Translations under genes and position numbers: made by a program
Shown here: positions 9,881 through 21,825 of the stretch, piece by piece
Numbering within the stretch: the first letter of the stretch is position 1
How the letters are laid out: the number at the start of each line of letters is the position of its first letter
Notes under the pieces: generated by a model
Database searches by the model: none
Told to the model about the DNA's origin: nothing
What the model saw: only the letters and a program-made list of their open reading frames with translations
Assembly (NCBI GenBank): GCA_963675135.1
Contig: OY776119.1
Span: 39,555,198 to 39,619,197 of the forward strand
DNA from: Galeopsis tetrahit
Taxonomy: Eukaryota; Streptophyta; Magnoliopsida; Lamiales; Lamiaceae
Length of the DNA stretch: 64,000 nucleotides
Direction: 5' to 3'

Positions 9881-10260
9881 TTTTTGCCTCGCTTTGACGT
9901 TTTTCATTATCAATTCTTTTTTCCCCCCTCTTTTATTTTGACCTTCGAAAGGAGAATTATATTTTTCTTTTGCCCGACTCCCCTCTCGCACCTCACAAAA
10001 AGTTGGAGACGAGCGCGGGCCCACCAGGCAGTCGCGCCAGGACGGTTACGGTCGAAATCGATGTGCCTCATCGCGCGGGGTGCTAGAAATTCGTCCACAG
10101 AGGGAAATCCACGATGACCGAGGGGAAGGTCTCGAAAAGAGCCTCGCGTTGATATGCGGAGGCACGCGTAACTCAAAAACGGGCCGAAAGTTAGACCCGT
10201 TTGAATTTTGAGTGCGCGCCCTAGGTTGTGCATAAGTAAATTTATGAGCACAATCATGTC

Positions 10261-10379
10261 GGGTGCGATCATACCAGCACTAATGCACCGGATCCCATCA
10301 GAACTCCGAAGTTAAACGTGCTTGGGCGAGAGTAGTACTAGGATGGGTGACCCCCTGGGAAGTCCTCGTGTTGCACCCC
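10261..10379 (+). rRNA. 5S: 5S rRNA gene, copy 21
   Basis: G56A. A same-length (499 bp) apparent duplicate of the copy 20 unit, with no counterpart in the second block. Confidence 0.97.
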
Positions 10380-10759
10380 TTTTTGCCTCGCTTTGACGTT
10401 TTTCATTATCAATTCTTTTTTCCCCCCTCTTTTATTTTGACCTTCGAAAGGAGAATTATATTTTTCTTTTGCCCGACTCCCCTCTCGCACCTCACAAAAA
10501 GTTGGAGACGAGCGCGGGCCCACCAGGCAGTCGCGCCAGGACGGTTACGGTCGAAATCGATGTGCCTCATCGCGCGGGGTGCTAGAAATTCGTCCACAGA
10601 GGGAAATCCACGATGACCGAGGGGAAGGTCTCGAAAAGAGCCTCGCGTTGATATGCGGAGGCACGCGTAACTCAAAAACGGGCCGAAAGTTAGACCCGTT
10701 TGAATTTTGAGTGCGCGCCCTAGGTTGTGCATAAGTAAATTTATGAGCACAATCATGTC

Positions 10760-10878
10760 GGGTGCGATCATACCAGCACTAATGCACCGGATCCCATCAG
10801 AACTCCGAAGTTAAACGTGCTTGGGCGAGAGTAGTACTAGGATGGGTGACCCCCTGGGAAGTCCTCGTGTTGCACCCC
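10760..10878 (+). rRNA. 5S: 5S rRNA gene, copy 22
   Basis: G56A. The spacer has a T6C7 tract, GGACACG and GATATGTGG. Partner: copy 33. Confidence 0.97.
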
Positions 10879-11257
10879 TTTTTGCCTCGCTTTGACGTTT
10901 TTCATTATCAATTTTTTCCCCCCCTCTTTTTCTTTTGACCTTCGAAAGGAGAATTATATTTTTCTTTTGCCCGACTCCCCTCTCGCACCTCACAAAAAGT
11001 TGGACACGAGCGCGGGCCCACCAGGCAGTCGCGCCAGGACGGTTACGGTCGAAATCGATGTGCGTCATCGCGCGGGGTGCTAGAAATTCGTCCACAGAGG
11101 GAAATCCACGATGACCGAGGGGAAGGTCTCGAAAAGAGCCTCGCGTTGATATGTGGAGGCACGCGTAACTCAAAAACGGGCCGAAAGTTAGACCCGTTTG
11201 AATTTTGAGTGCGCGCCCTAGGTTGTGCATAAGTAAATTTATGAGCACAATCATGTC

Positions 11258-11376
11258 GGGTGCGATCATACCAGCACTAATGCACCGGATCCCATCAGAA
11301 CTCCGAAGTTAAGCGTGCTTGGGCGAGAGTAGTACTAGGATGGGTGACCCCCTGGGAAGTCCTCGTGTTGCACCCC
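11258..11376 (+). rRNA. 5S: 5S rRNA gene, copy 23
   Basis: Matches the consensus. The spacer has AAAGAGACTCG and TTGTTCATAA, which alters the left arm of the promoter dyad before copy 24. Partner: copy 34. Confidence 0.97.
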
Positions 11377-11755
11377 TTTTTGCCTCGCTTTGACGTTTTT
11401 CATTATCAATTTTTTTTCCCCCCTCTTTTTCTTTTGACCTTCGAAAGGAGAATTATATTTTTCTTTTGCCCGACTCCCCTCTCGCACCTCACAAAAAGTT
11501 GGAGACGAGCGCGGGCCCACCAGGCAGTCGCGCCAGGACGGTTACGGTCGAAATCGATGTGCGTCATCGCGCGGGGTGCTAGAAATTCGTCCACAGAGGG
11601 AAATCCACGATGACCGAGGGGAAGGTCTCGAAAAGAGACTCGCGTTGATATGCGGAGGCACGCGTAACTCAAAACGGGCCGAAAGTTAGACCCGTTTGAA
11701 TTTTGAGTGCGCGCCCTAGGTTGTTCATAAGTAAATTTATGAGCACAATCATGTC

Positions 11756-11874
11756 GGGTGCGATCATACCAGCACTAATGCACCGGATCCCATCAGAACT
11801 CCGAAGTTAAGCGTGCTTGGGCGAGAGAAGTACTAGGATGGGTGACCCCCTGGGAAGTCCTCGTGTTGCACCCC
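11756..11874 (+). rRNA. 5S: 5S rRNA gene, copy 24
   Basis: T73A, just past the intermediate element. It also has the altered promoter dyad in its flank. The spacer has GGCACTCGC and CACAAAGGG. Partner: copy 35. Confidence 0.97.
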
Positions 11875-12252
11875 TTTTTGCCTCGCTTTGACGTTTTTCA
11901 TTATCAATTTTTTTCCCCCCTCTTTTTCTTTTGACCTTCGAAAGGAGAATTATATTTTTCTTTTGCCCGACTCCCCTCTCGCACCTCACAAAAAGTTGGA
12001 CACGAGCGCGGGCCCACCAGGCACTCGCGCCAGGACGGTTACGGTCGAAATCGATGTGCGTCATCGCGCGGGGTGCTAGAAATTCGTCCACAAAGGGAAA
12101 TCCACGATGACCGAGGGGAAGGTCTCGAAAAGAGCCTCGCGTTGATATGCGGAGGCACGCGTAACTCAAAACGGGCCGAAAGTTAGACCCGTTTGAATTT
12201 TGAGTGCGCGCCCTAGGTTGTGCATAAGTAAATTTATGAGCACAATCATGTC

Positions 12253-12371
12253 GGGTGCGATCATACCAGCACTAATGCACCGGATCCCATCAGAACTCCG
12301 AAGTTAAGCGTGCTTGGGCGAGAGTAGTACTAGGATGGGTGACCCCCTGGGAAGTCCTCGTGTTGCACCCC
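12253..12371 (+). rRNA. 5S: 5S rRNA gene, copy 25
   Basis: Matches the consensus. GGACACG spacer. Partner: copy 36. Confidence 0.97.
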
Positions 12372-12750
12372 TTTTTGCCTCGCTTTGACGTTTTTCATTA
12401 TCAATTTTTTTTCCCCCCTCTTTTTCTTTTGACCTTCGAAAGGAGAATTATATTTTTCTTTTGCCCGACTCCCCTCTCGCACCTCACAAAAAGTTGGACA
12501 CGAGCGCGGGCCCACCAGGCAGTCGCGCCAGGACGGTTACGGTCGAAATCGATGTGCGTCATCGCGCGGGGTGCTAGAAATTCGTCCACAGAGGGAAATC
12601 CACGATGACCGAGGGGAAGGTCTCGAAAAGAGCCTCGCGTTGATATGCGGAGGCACGCGTAACTCAAAACGGGCCGAAAGTTAGACCCGTTTGAATTTTG
12701 AGTGCGCGCCCTAGGTTGTGCATAAGTAAATTTATGAGCACAATCATGTC

Positions 12751-12869
12751 GGGTGCGATCATACCAGCACTAATGCACCGGATCCCATCAGAACTCCGAA
12801 GTTAAGCGTGCTTGGGCGAGAGTAGTACTAGGATGGGTGACCCCCTGGGAAGTCCTCGTGTTGCACCCC
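12751..12869 (+). rRNA. 5S: 5S rRNA gene, copy 26
   Basis: Matches the consensus. TTTTATTTTG spacer with five-A inverted repeat. Partner: copy 37. Confidence 0.97.
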
Positions 12870-13248
12870 TTTTTGCCTCGCTTTGACGTTTTTCATTATC
12901 AATTTTTTTTCCCCCCTCTTTTATTTTGACCTTCGAAAGGAGAATTATATTTTTCTTTTGCCCGACTCCCCTCTCGCACCTCACAAAAAGTTGGAGACGA
13001 GCGCGGGCCCACCAGGCAGTCGCGCCAGGACGGTTACGGTCGAAATCGATGTGCGTCATCGCGCGGGGTGCTAGAAATTCGTCCACAGAGGGAAATCCAC
13101 GATGACCGAGGGGAAGGTCTCGAAAAGAGCCTCGCGTTGATATGCGGAGGCACGCGTAACTCAAAAACGGGCCGAAAGTTAGACCCGTTTGAATTTTGAG
13201 TGCGCGCCCTAGGTTGTGCATAAGTAAATTTATGAGCACAATCATGTC

Positions 13249-13367
13249 GGGTGCGATCATACCAGCACTAATGCACCGGATCCCATCAGAACTCCGAAGT
13301 TAAACGTGCTTGGGCGAGAGTAGTACTAGGATGGGTGACCCCCTGGGAAGTCCTCGTGTTGCACCCC
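13249..13367 (+). rRNA. 5S: 5S rRNA gene, copy 27
   Basis: G56A. The spacer has the shortest poly-C run seen (four C), AAAGAGTTGG and GGCTGTCGC. Partner: copy 38. Confidence 0.97.
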
Positions 13368-13744
13368 TTTTTGCCTCGCTTTGACGTTTTTCATTATCAA
13401 TTTTTTTCCCCTCTTTTTCTTTTGACCTTCGAAAGGAGAATTATATTTTTCTTTTGCCCGACTCCCCTCTCGCACCTCACAAAGAGTTGGACACGAGCGC
13501 GGGCCCACCAGGCTGTCGCGCCAGGACGGTTACGGTCGAAATCGATGTGCGTCATCGCGCGGGGTGCTAGAAATTCGTCCACAGAGGGAAATCCACGATG
13601 ACCGAGGGGAAGGTCTCGAAAAGAGCCTCGCGTTGATATGTGGAGGCACGCGTAACTCAAAAACGGGCCGAAAGTTAGACCCGTTTGAATTTTGAGTGCG
13701 CGCCCTAGGTTGTGCATAAGTAAATTTATGAGCACAATCATGTC

Positions 13745-13863
13745 GGGTGCGATCATACCAGCACTAATGCACCGGATCCCATCAGAACTCCGAAGTTAAG
13801 CGTGCTTGGGCGAGAGTAGTACTAGGATGGGTGACCCCCTGGGAAGTCCTCGTGTTGCACCCC
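13745..13863 (+). rRNA. 5S: 5S rRNA gene, copy 28
   Basis: Matches the consensus. AAAGAGACTCG in the spacer. Partner: copy 39. Confidence 0.97.
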
Positions 13864-14241
13864 TTTTTGCCTCGCTTTGACGTTTTTCATTATCAATTTT
13901 TTTCCCCCCTCTTTTTCTTTTGACCTTCGAAAGGAGAATTATATTTTTCTTTTGCCCGACTCCCCTCTCGCACCTCACAAAAAGTTGGAGACGAGCGCGG
14001 GCCCACCAGGCAGTCGCGCCAGGACGGTTACGGTCGAAATCGATGTGCGTCATCGCGCGGGGTGCTAGAAATTCGTCCACAGAGGGAAATCCACGATGAC
14101 CGAGGGGAAGGTCTCGAAAAGAGACTCGCGTTGATATGCGGAGGCACGCGTAACTCAAAACGGGCCGAAAGTTAGACCCGTTTGAATTTTGAGTGCGCGC
14201 CCTAGGTTGTGCATAAGTAAATTTATGAGCACAATCATGTC

Positions 14242-14360
14242 GGGTGCGATCATACCAGCACTAATGCACCGGATTCCATCAGAACTCCGAAGTTAAGCGT
14301 GCTTGGGCGAGAGTAGTACTAGGATGGGTGACCCCTTGGGAAGTCCTCGTGTTGCACCCC
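14242..14360 (+). rRNA. 5S: 5S rRNA gene, copy 29
   Basis: C34T and C95T (C box). The spacer has TTTTTCCAGACT. Partner: copy 40. Confidence 0.97.
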
Positions 14361-14738
14361 TTTTTGCCTCGCTTTGACGTTTTTCATTATCAATTTTTTT
14401 CCCCCCTCTTTTTCTTTTGACCTTCGAAAGGAGAATTATATTTTTCTTTTTCCAGACTCCCCTCTCGCACCTCACAAAAAGTTGGACACGAGCGCGGGCC
14501 CACCAGGCAGTCGCGCCAGGACGGTTACGGTCGAAATCGATGTGCGTCATCGCGCGGGGTGCTAGAAATTCGTCCACAGAGGGAAATCCACGATGACCGA
14601 GGGGAAGGTCTCGAAAAGAGCCTCGCGTTGATATGCGGAGGCACGCGTAACTCAAAACGGGCCGAAAGTTAGACCCGTTTGAATTTTGAGTGCGCGCCCT
14701 AGGTTGTGCATAAGTAAATTTATGAGCACAATCATGTC

Positions 14739-14857
14739 GGGTGCGATCATACCAGCACTAATGCACCGGATCCCATCAGAACTCCGAAGTTAAGCGTGCT
14801 TGGGCGAGAGTAGTACTAGGATGGGTGACCCCCTGGGAAGTCCTCGTGTTGCACCCC
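14739..14857 (+). rRNA. 5S: 5S rRNA gene, copy 30
   Basis: Matches the consensus. Its spacer is chimeric: the T8C6 tract matches the spacer of copy 41, while from 14971 on (CACCTTACA, AAAAGGTTGG) it matches the spacer of copy 18. Confidence 0.97.
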
Positions 14858-15236
14858 TTTTTGCCTCGCTTTGACGTTTTTCATTATCAATTTTTTTTCC
14901 CCCCTCTTTTTCTTTTGACCTTCGAAAGGAGAATTATATTTTTCTTTTGCCCGACTCCCCTCTCGCACCTTACAAAAGGTTGGAGACGAGCGCGGGCCCA
15001 CCAGGCAGTCGCGCCAGGACGGTTACGGTCGAAATCGATGTGCGTCATCGCGCGGGGTGCTAGAAATTCGTCCACAGAGGGAAATCCACGATGACCGAGG
15101 GGAAGGTCTCGAAAAGAGCCTCGCGTTGATATGCGGAGGCACGCGTAACTCAAAACGGGCCGAAAGTTAGACCCGTTTGAATTTTGAGTGCGCGCCCTAG
15201 GTTGTGCATAAGTAAATTTATGAGCACAATCATGTC

Positions 15237-15355
15237 GGGTGCGATCATACCAGCACTGATGCACCGGATCCCATCAGAACTCCGAAGTTAAGCGTGCTTG
15301 GGCGAGAGTAGTACTAGGATGGGTGACCCCCTGGGAAGTCCTCGTGTTGCACCCC
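15237..15355 (+). rRNA. 5S: 5S rRNA gene, copy 31
   Basis: A22G. Partner of copy 19. Confidence 0.97.
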
Positions 15356-15735
15356 TTTTTGCCTCGCTTTGACGTTTTTCATTATCAATTTTTTTTCCCC
15401 CCTCTTTTTCTTTTGACCTTCGAAAGGAGAATTATATTTTTCTTTTGCCCGACTCCCCTCTCGCACCTCACAAAAAGTTGGAGACGAGCGCGGGCCCACC
15501 AGGCAGTCGCGCCAGGACGGTTACGGTCGAAATCGATGTGCGTCATCGCGCGGGGTGCTAGAAATTCGTCCACAGAGGGAAATCCACGATGACCGAGGGG
15601 AAGGTCTCGAAAAGAGCCTCGCGTTGATATGCGGAGGCACGCGTAACTCAAAAACGGGCCGAAAGTTAGACCCGTTTGAATTTTGAGTGCGCGCCCTAGG
15701 TTGTGCATAAGTAAATTTATGAGCACAATCATGTC

Positions 15736-15854
15736 GGGTGCGATCATACCAGCACTAATGCACCGGATCCCATCAGAACTCCGAAGTTAAACGTGCTTGG
15801 GCGAGAGTAGTACTAGGATGGGTGACCCCCTGGGAAGTCCTCGTGTTGCACCCC
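15736..15854 (+). rRNA. 5S: 5S rRNA gene, copy 32
   Basis: G56A. Single counterpart of copies 20 and 21, with the same interrupted T tract and GTGCCTCATC. Confidence 0.97.
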
Positions 15855-16234
15855 TTTTTGCCTCGCTTTGACGTTTTTCATTATCAATTCTTTTTTCCCC
15901 CCTCTTTTATTTTGACCTTCGAAAGGAGAATTATATTTTTCTTTTGCCCGACTCCCCTCTCGCACCTCACAAAAAGTTGGAGACGAGCGCGGGCCCACCA
16001 GGCAGTCGCGCCAGGACGGTTACGGTCGAAATCGATGTGCCTCATCGCGCGGGGTGCTAGAAATTCGTCCACAGAGGGAAATCCACGATGACCGAGGGGA
16101 AGGTCTCGAAAAGAGCCTCGCGTTGATATGCGGAGGCACGCGTAACTCAAAAACGGGCCGAAAGTTAGACCCGTTTGAATTTTGAGTGCGCGCCCTAGGT
16201 TGTGCATAAGTAAATTTATGAGCACAATCATGTC

Positions 16235-16353
16235 GGGTGCGATCATACCAGCACTAATGCACCGGATCCCATCAGAACTCCGAAGTTAAACGTGCTTGGG
16301 CGAGAGTAGTACTAGGATGGGTGACCCCCTGGGAAGTCCTCGTGTTGCACCCC
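16235..16353 (+). rRNA. 5S: 5S rRNA gene, copy 33
   Basis: G56A. T6C7 spacer with GATATGTGG. Partner of copy 22. Confidence 0.97.
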
Positions 16354-16732
16354 TTTTTGCCTCGCTTTGACGTTTTTCATTATCAATTTTTTCCCCCCCT
16401 CTTTTTCTTTTGACCTTCGAAAGGAGAATTATATTTTTCTTTTGCCCGACTCCCCTCTCGCACCTCACAAAAAGTTGGACACGAGCGCGGGCCCACCAGG
16501 CAGTCGCGCCAGGACGGTTACGGTCGAAATCGATGTGCGTCATCGCGCGGGGTGCTAGAAATTCGTCCACAGAGGGAAATCCACGATGACCGAGGGGAAG
16601 GTCTCGAAAAGAGCCTCGCGTTGATATGTGGAGGCACGCGTAACTCAAAAACGGGCCGAAAGTTAGACCCGTTTGAATTTTGAGTGCGCGCCCTAGGTTG
16701 TGCATAAGTAAATTTATGAGCACAATCATGTC

Positions 16733-16851
16733 GGGTGCGATCATACCAGCACTAATGCACCGGATCCCATCAGAACTCCGAAGTTAAGCGTGCTTGGGCG
16801 AGAGTAGTACTAGGATGGGTGACCCCCTGGGAAGTCCTCGTGTTGCACCCC
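16733..16851 (+). rRNA. 5S: 5S rRNA gene, copy 34
   Basis: Matches the consensus. Spacer with TTGTTCATAA. Partner of copy 23. Confidence 0.97.
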
Positions 16852-17230
16852 TTTTTGCCTCGCTTTGACGTTTTTCATTATCAATTTTTTTTCCCCCCTC
16901 TTTTTCTTTTGACCTTCGAAAGGAGAATTATATTTTTCTTTTGCCCGACTCCCCTCTCGCACCTCACAAAAAGTTGGAGACGAGCGCGGGCCCACCAGGC
17001 AGTCGCGCCAGGACGGTTACGGTCGAAATCGATGTGCGTCATCGCGCGGGGTGCTAGAAATTCGTCCACAGAGGGAAATCCACGATGACCGAGGGGAAGG
17101 TCTCGAAAAGAGACTCGCGTTGATATGCGGAGGCACGCGTAACTCAAAACGGGCCGAAAGTTAGACCCGTTTGAATTTTGAGTGCGCGCCCTAGGTTGTT
17201 CATAAGTAAATTTATGAGCACAATCATGTC

Positions 17231-17349
17231 GGGTGCGATCATACCAGCACTAATGCACCGGATCCCATCAGAACTCCGAAGTTAAGCGTGCTTGGGCGAG
17301 AGAAGTACTAGGATGGGTGACCCCCTGGGAAGTCCTCGTGTTGCACCCC
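17231..17349 (+). rRNA. 5S: 5S rRNA gene, copy 35
   Basis: T73A. Partner of copy 24, with the same altered flank. Confidence 0.97.
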
Positions 17350-17727
17350 TTTTTGCCTCGCTTTGACGTTTTTCATTATCAATTTTTTTCCCCCCTCTTT
17401 TTCTTTTGACCTTCGAAAGGAGAATTATATTTTTCTTTTGCCCGACTCCCCTCTCGCACCTCACAAAAAGTTGGACACGAGCGCGGGCCCACCAGGCACT
17501 CGCGCCAGGACGGTTACGGTCGAAATCGATGTGCGTCATCGCGCGGGGTGCTAGAAATTCGTCCACAAAGGGAAATCCACGATGACCGAGGGGAAGGTCT
17601 CGAAAAGAGCCTCGCGTTGATATGCGGAGGCACGCGTAACTCAAAACGGGCCGAAAGTTAGACCCGTTTGAATTTTGAGTGCGCGCCCTAGGTTGTGCAT
17701 AAGTAAATTTATGAGCACAATCATGTC

Positions 17728-17846
17728 GGGTGCGATCATACCAGCACTAATGCACCGGATCCCATCAGAACTCCGAAGTTAAGCGTGCTTGGGCGAGAGT
17801 AGTACTAGGATGGGTGACCCCCTGGGAAGTCCTCGTGTTGCACCCC
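17728..17846 (+). rRNA. 5S: 5S rRNA gene, copy 36
   Basis: Matches the consensus. Partner of copy 25. Confidence 0.97.
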
Positions 17847-18225
17847 TTTTTGCCTCGCTTTGACGTTTTTCATTATCAATTTTTTTTCCCCCCTCTTTTT
17901 CTTTTGACCTTCGAAAGGAGAATTATATTTTTCTTTTGCCCGACTCCCCTCTCGCACCTCACAAAAAGTTGGACACGAGCGCGGGCCCACCAGGCAGTCG
18001 CGCCAGGACGGTTACGGTCGAAATCGATGTGCGTCATCGCGCGGGGTGCTAGAAATTCGTCCACAGAGGGAAATCCACGATGACCGAGGGGAAGGTCTCG
18101 AAAAGAGCCTCGCGTTGATATGCGGAGGCACGCGTAACTCAAAACGGGCCGAAAGTTAGACCCGTTTGAATTTTGAGTGCGCGCCCTAGGTTGTGCATAA
18201 GTAAATTTATGAGCACAATCATGTC

Positions 18226-18344
18226 GGGTGCGATCATACCAGCACTAATGCACCGGATCCCATCAGAACTCCGAAGTTAAGCGTGCTTGGGCGAGAGTAG
18301 TACTAGGATGGGTGACCCCCTGGGAAGTCCTCGTGTTGCACCCC
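18226..18344 (+). rRNA. 5S: 5S rRNA gene, copy 37
   Basis: Matches the consensus. Partner of copy 26. Confidence 0.97.
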
Positions 18345-18723
18345 TTTTTGCCTCGCTTTGACGTTTTTCATTATCAATTTTTTTTCCCCCCTCTTTTATT
18401 TTGACCTTCGAAAGGAGAATTATATTTTTCTTTTGCCCGACTCCCCTCTCGCACCTCACAAAAAGTTGGAGACGAGCGCGGGCCCACCAGGCAGTCGCGC
18501 CAGGACGGTTACGGTCGAAATCGATGTGCGTCATCGCGCGGGGTGCTAGAAATTCGTCCACAGAGGGAAATCCACGATGACCGAGGGGAAGGTCTCGAAA
18601 AGAGCCTCGCGTTGATATGCGGAGGCACGCGTAACTCAAAAACGGGCCGAAAGTTAGACCCGTTTGAATTTTGAGTGCGCGCCCTAGGTTGTGCATAAGT
18701 AAATTTATGAGCACAATCATGTC

Positions 18724-18842
18724 GGGTGCGATCATACCAGCACTAATGCACCGGATCCCATCAGAACTCCGAAGTTAAACGTGCTTGGGCGAGAGTAGTA
18801 CTAGGATGGGTGACCCCCTGGGAAGTCCTCGTGTTGCACCCC
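18724..18842 (+). rRNA. 5S: 5S rRNA gene, copy 38
   Basis: G56A. Four-C tract and GGCTGTCGC in the spacer, as after copy 27. Confidence 0.97.
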
Positions 18843-19219
18843 TTTTTGCCTCGCTTTGACGTTTTTCATTATCAATTTTTTTCCCCTCTTTTTCTTTTGA
18901 CCTTCGAAAGGAGAATTATATTTTTCTTTTGCCCGACTCCCCTCTCGCACCTCACAAAGAGTTGGACACGAGCGCGGGCCCACCAGGCTGTCGCGCCAGG
19001 ACGGTTACGGTCGAAATCGATGTGCGTCATCGCGCGGGGTGCTAGAAATTCGTCCACAGAGGGAAATCCACGATGACCGAGGGGAAGGTCTCGAAAAGAG
19101 CCTCGCGTTGATATGTGGAGGCACGCGTAACTCAAAAACGGGCCGAAAGTTAGACCCGTTTGAATTTTGAGTGCGCGCCCTAGGTTGTGCATAAGTAAAT
19201 TTATGAGCACAATCATGTC

Positions 19220-19338
19220 GGGTGCGATCATACCAGCACTAATGCACCGGATCCCATCAGAACTCCGAAGTTAAGCGTGCTTGGGCGAGAGTAGTACTAG
19301 GATGGGTGACCCCCTGGGAAGTCCTCGTGTTGCACCCC
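19220..19338 (+). rRNA. 5S: 5S rRNA gene, copy 39
   Basis: Matches the consensus. Partner of copy 28. Confidence 0.97.
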
Positions 19339-19716
19339 TTTTTGCCTCGCTTTGACGTTTTTCATTATCAATTTTTTTCCCCCCTCTTTTTCTTTTGACC
19401 TTCGAAAGGAGAATTATATTTTTCTTTTGCCCGACTCCCCTCTCGCACCTCACAAAAAGTTGGAGACGAGCGCGGGCCCACCAGGCAGTCGCGCCAGGAC
19501 GGTTACGGTCGAAATCGATGTGCGTCATCGCGCGGGGTGCTAGAAATTCGTCCACAGAGGGAAATCCACGATGACCGAGGGGAAGGTCTCGAAAAGAGAC
19601 TCGCGTTGATATGCGGAGGCACGCGTAACTCAAAACGGGCCGAAAGTTAGACCCGTTTGAATTTTGAGTGCGCGCCCTAGGTTGTGCATAAGTAAATTTA
19701 TGAGCACAATCATGTC

Positions 19717-19835
19717 GGGTGCGATCATACCAGCACTAATGCACCGGATTCCATCAGAACTCCGAAGTTAAGCGTGCTTGGGCGAGAGTAGTACTAGGAT
19801 GGGTGACCCCTTGGGAAGTCCTCGTGTTGCACCCC
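19717..19835 (+). rRNA. 5S: 5S rRNA gene, copy 40
   Basis: C34T and C95T. TTTTTCCAGACT in the spacer, as after copy 29. Confidence 0.97.
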
Positions 19836-20213
19836 TTTTTGCCTCGCTTTGACGTTTTTCATTATCAATTTTTTTCCCCCCTCTTTTTCTTTTGACCTTC
19901 GAAAGGAGAATTATATTTTTCTTTTTCCAGACTCCCCTCTCGCACCTCACAAAAAGTTGGACACGAGCGCGGGCCCACCAGGCAGTCGCGCCAGGACGGT
20001 TACGGTCGAAATCGATGTGCGTCATCGCGCGGGGTGCTAGAAATTCGTCCACAGAGGGAAATCCACGATGACCGAGGGGAAGGTCTCGAAAAGAGCCTCG
20101 CGTTGATATGCGGAGGCACGCGTAACTCAAAACGGGCCGAAAGTTAGACCCGTTTGAATTTTGAGTGCGCGCCCTAGGTTGTGCATAAGTAAATTTATGA
20201 GCACAATCATGTC

Positions 20214-20332
20214 GGGTGCGATCATACCAGCACTAATGCACCGGATCCCATCAGAACTCCGAAGTTAAGCGTGCTTGGGCGAGAGTAGTACTAGGATGGG
20301 TGACCCCCTGGGAAGTCCTCGTGTTGCACCCC
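20214..20332 (+). rRNA. 5S: 5S rRNA gene, copy 41
   Basis: Matches the consensus. The large duplication ends in its spacer at about 20445; beyond that the spacer is of GGACACG type. Confidence 0.97.
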
Positions 20333-20711
20333 TTTTTGCCTCGCTTTGACGTTTTTCATTATCAATTTTTTTTCCCCCCTCTTTTTCTTTTGACCTTCGA
20401 AAGGAGAATTATATTTTTCTTTTGCCCGACTCCCCTCTCGCACCTCACAAAAAGTTGGACACGAGCGCGGGCCCACCAGGCAGTCGCGCCAGGACGGTTA
20501 CGGTCGAAATCGATGTGCGTCATCGCGCGGGGTGCTAGAAATTCGTCCACAGAGGGAAATCCACGATGACCGAGGGGAAGGTCTCGAAAAGAGCCTCGCG
20601 TTGATATGCGGAGGCACGCGTAACTCAAAACGGGCCGAAAGTTAGACCCGTTTGAATTTTGAGTGCGCGCCCTAGGTTGTGCATAAGTAAATTTATGAGC
20701 ACAATCATGTC

Positions 20712-20830
20712 GGGTGCGATCATACCAGCACTAATGCACCGGATCCCATCAGAACTACGAAGTTAAGCGTGCTTGGGCGAGAGTAGTACTAGGATGGGTG
20801 ACCCCCTGGGAAGTCCTCGTGTTGCACCCC
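20712..20830 (+). rRNA. 5S: 5S rRNA gene, copy 42
   Basis: C46A, seen only here. The spacer has TTTTATTTTG and a private GTCCAGAGAG. Confidence 0.97.
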
Positions 20831-21208
20831 TTTTTGCCTCGCTTTGACGTTTTTCATTATCAATTTTTTTCCCCCCTCTTTTATTTTGACCTTCGAAAGG
20901 AGAATTATATTTTTCTTTTGCCCGACTCCCCTCTCGCACCTCACAAAAAGTTGGACACGAGCGCGGGCCCACCAGGCAGTCGCGCCAGGACGGTTACGGT
21001 CGAAATCGATGTGCGTCATCGCGCGGGGTGCTAGAAATTCGTCCAGAGAGGGAAATCCACGATGACCGAGGGGAAGGTCTCGAAAAGAGCCTCGCGTTGA
21101 TATGTGGAGGCACGCGTAACTCAAAAACGGGCCGAAAGTTAGACCCGTTTGAATTTTGAGTGCGCGCCCTAGGTTGTGCATAAGTAAATTTATGAGCACA
21201 ATCATGTC

Positions 21209-21327
21209 GGGTGCGATCATACCAGCACTAATGCACCGGATCCCATCAGAACTCCGAAGTTAAGCGTGCTTGGGCGAGAGTAGTACTAGGATGGGTGACC
21301 CCCTGGGAAGTCCTCGTGTTGCACCCC
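21209..21327 (+). rRNA. 5S: 5S rRNA gene, copy 43
   Basis: Matches the consensus. AAAGAGACTCG in the spacer. Partner: copy 49. Confidence 0.97.
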
Positions 21328-21706
21328 TTTTTGCCTCGCTTTGACGTTTTTCATTATCAATTTTTTTTCCCCCCTCTTTTTCTTTTGACCTTCGAAAGGA
21401 GAATTATATTTTTCTTTTGCCCGACTCCCCTCTCGCACCTCACAAAAAGTTGGAGACGAGCGCGGGCCCACCAGGCAGTCGCGCCAGGACGGTTACGGTC
21501 GAAATCGATGTGCGTCATCGCGCGGGGTGCTAGAAATTCGTCCACAGAGGGAAATCCACGATGACCGAGGGGAAGGTCTCGAAAAGAGACTCGCGTTGAT
21601 ATGCGGAGGCACGCGTAACTCAAAACGGGCCGAAAGTTAGACCCGTTTGAATTTTGAGTGCGCGCCCTAGGTTGTGCATAAGTAAATTTATGAGCACAAT
21701 CATGTC

Positions 21707-21825
21707 GGGTGCGATCATACCAGCACTAATGCACCGGATTCCATCAGAACTCCGAAGTTAAGCGTGCTTGGGCGAGAGTAGTACTAGGATGGGTGACCCC
21801 CTGGGAAGTCCTCGTGTTGCACCCC
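21707..21825 (+). rRNA. 5S: 5S rRNA gene, copy 44
   Basis: C34T. The spacer has TTTTTCCCGACT and GATGGGCGTC. Partner: copy 50. Confidence 0.97.

Larger units (their letters stand above)
8997..20445 (+). repeat. Higher-order tandem duplication of 11-12 units (5974 + 5475 bp)
   Basis: 8997-14970 (genes 19-30) is repeated as 14971-20445 (genes 31-41). From copy 22 / copy 33 on the offset is a constant 5475 bp, and rare variants recur in both: TTGTTCATAA, T73A, CACAAAGGG, AAAGAGTTGG with GGCTGTCG, TTTTTCCAGACT, and C34T with C95T. The first block has one extra unit, because copies 20 and 21 are a duplicated pair where the second block has only copy 32. Inside the compared stretches I saw no difference. 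This is either a recent unequal exchange or, less likely, an assembly duplication. Confidence 0.9.
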
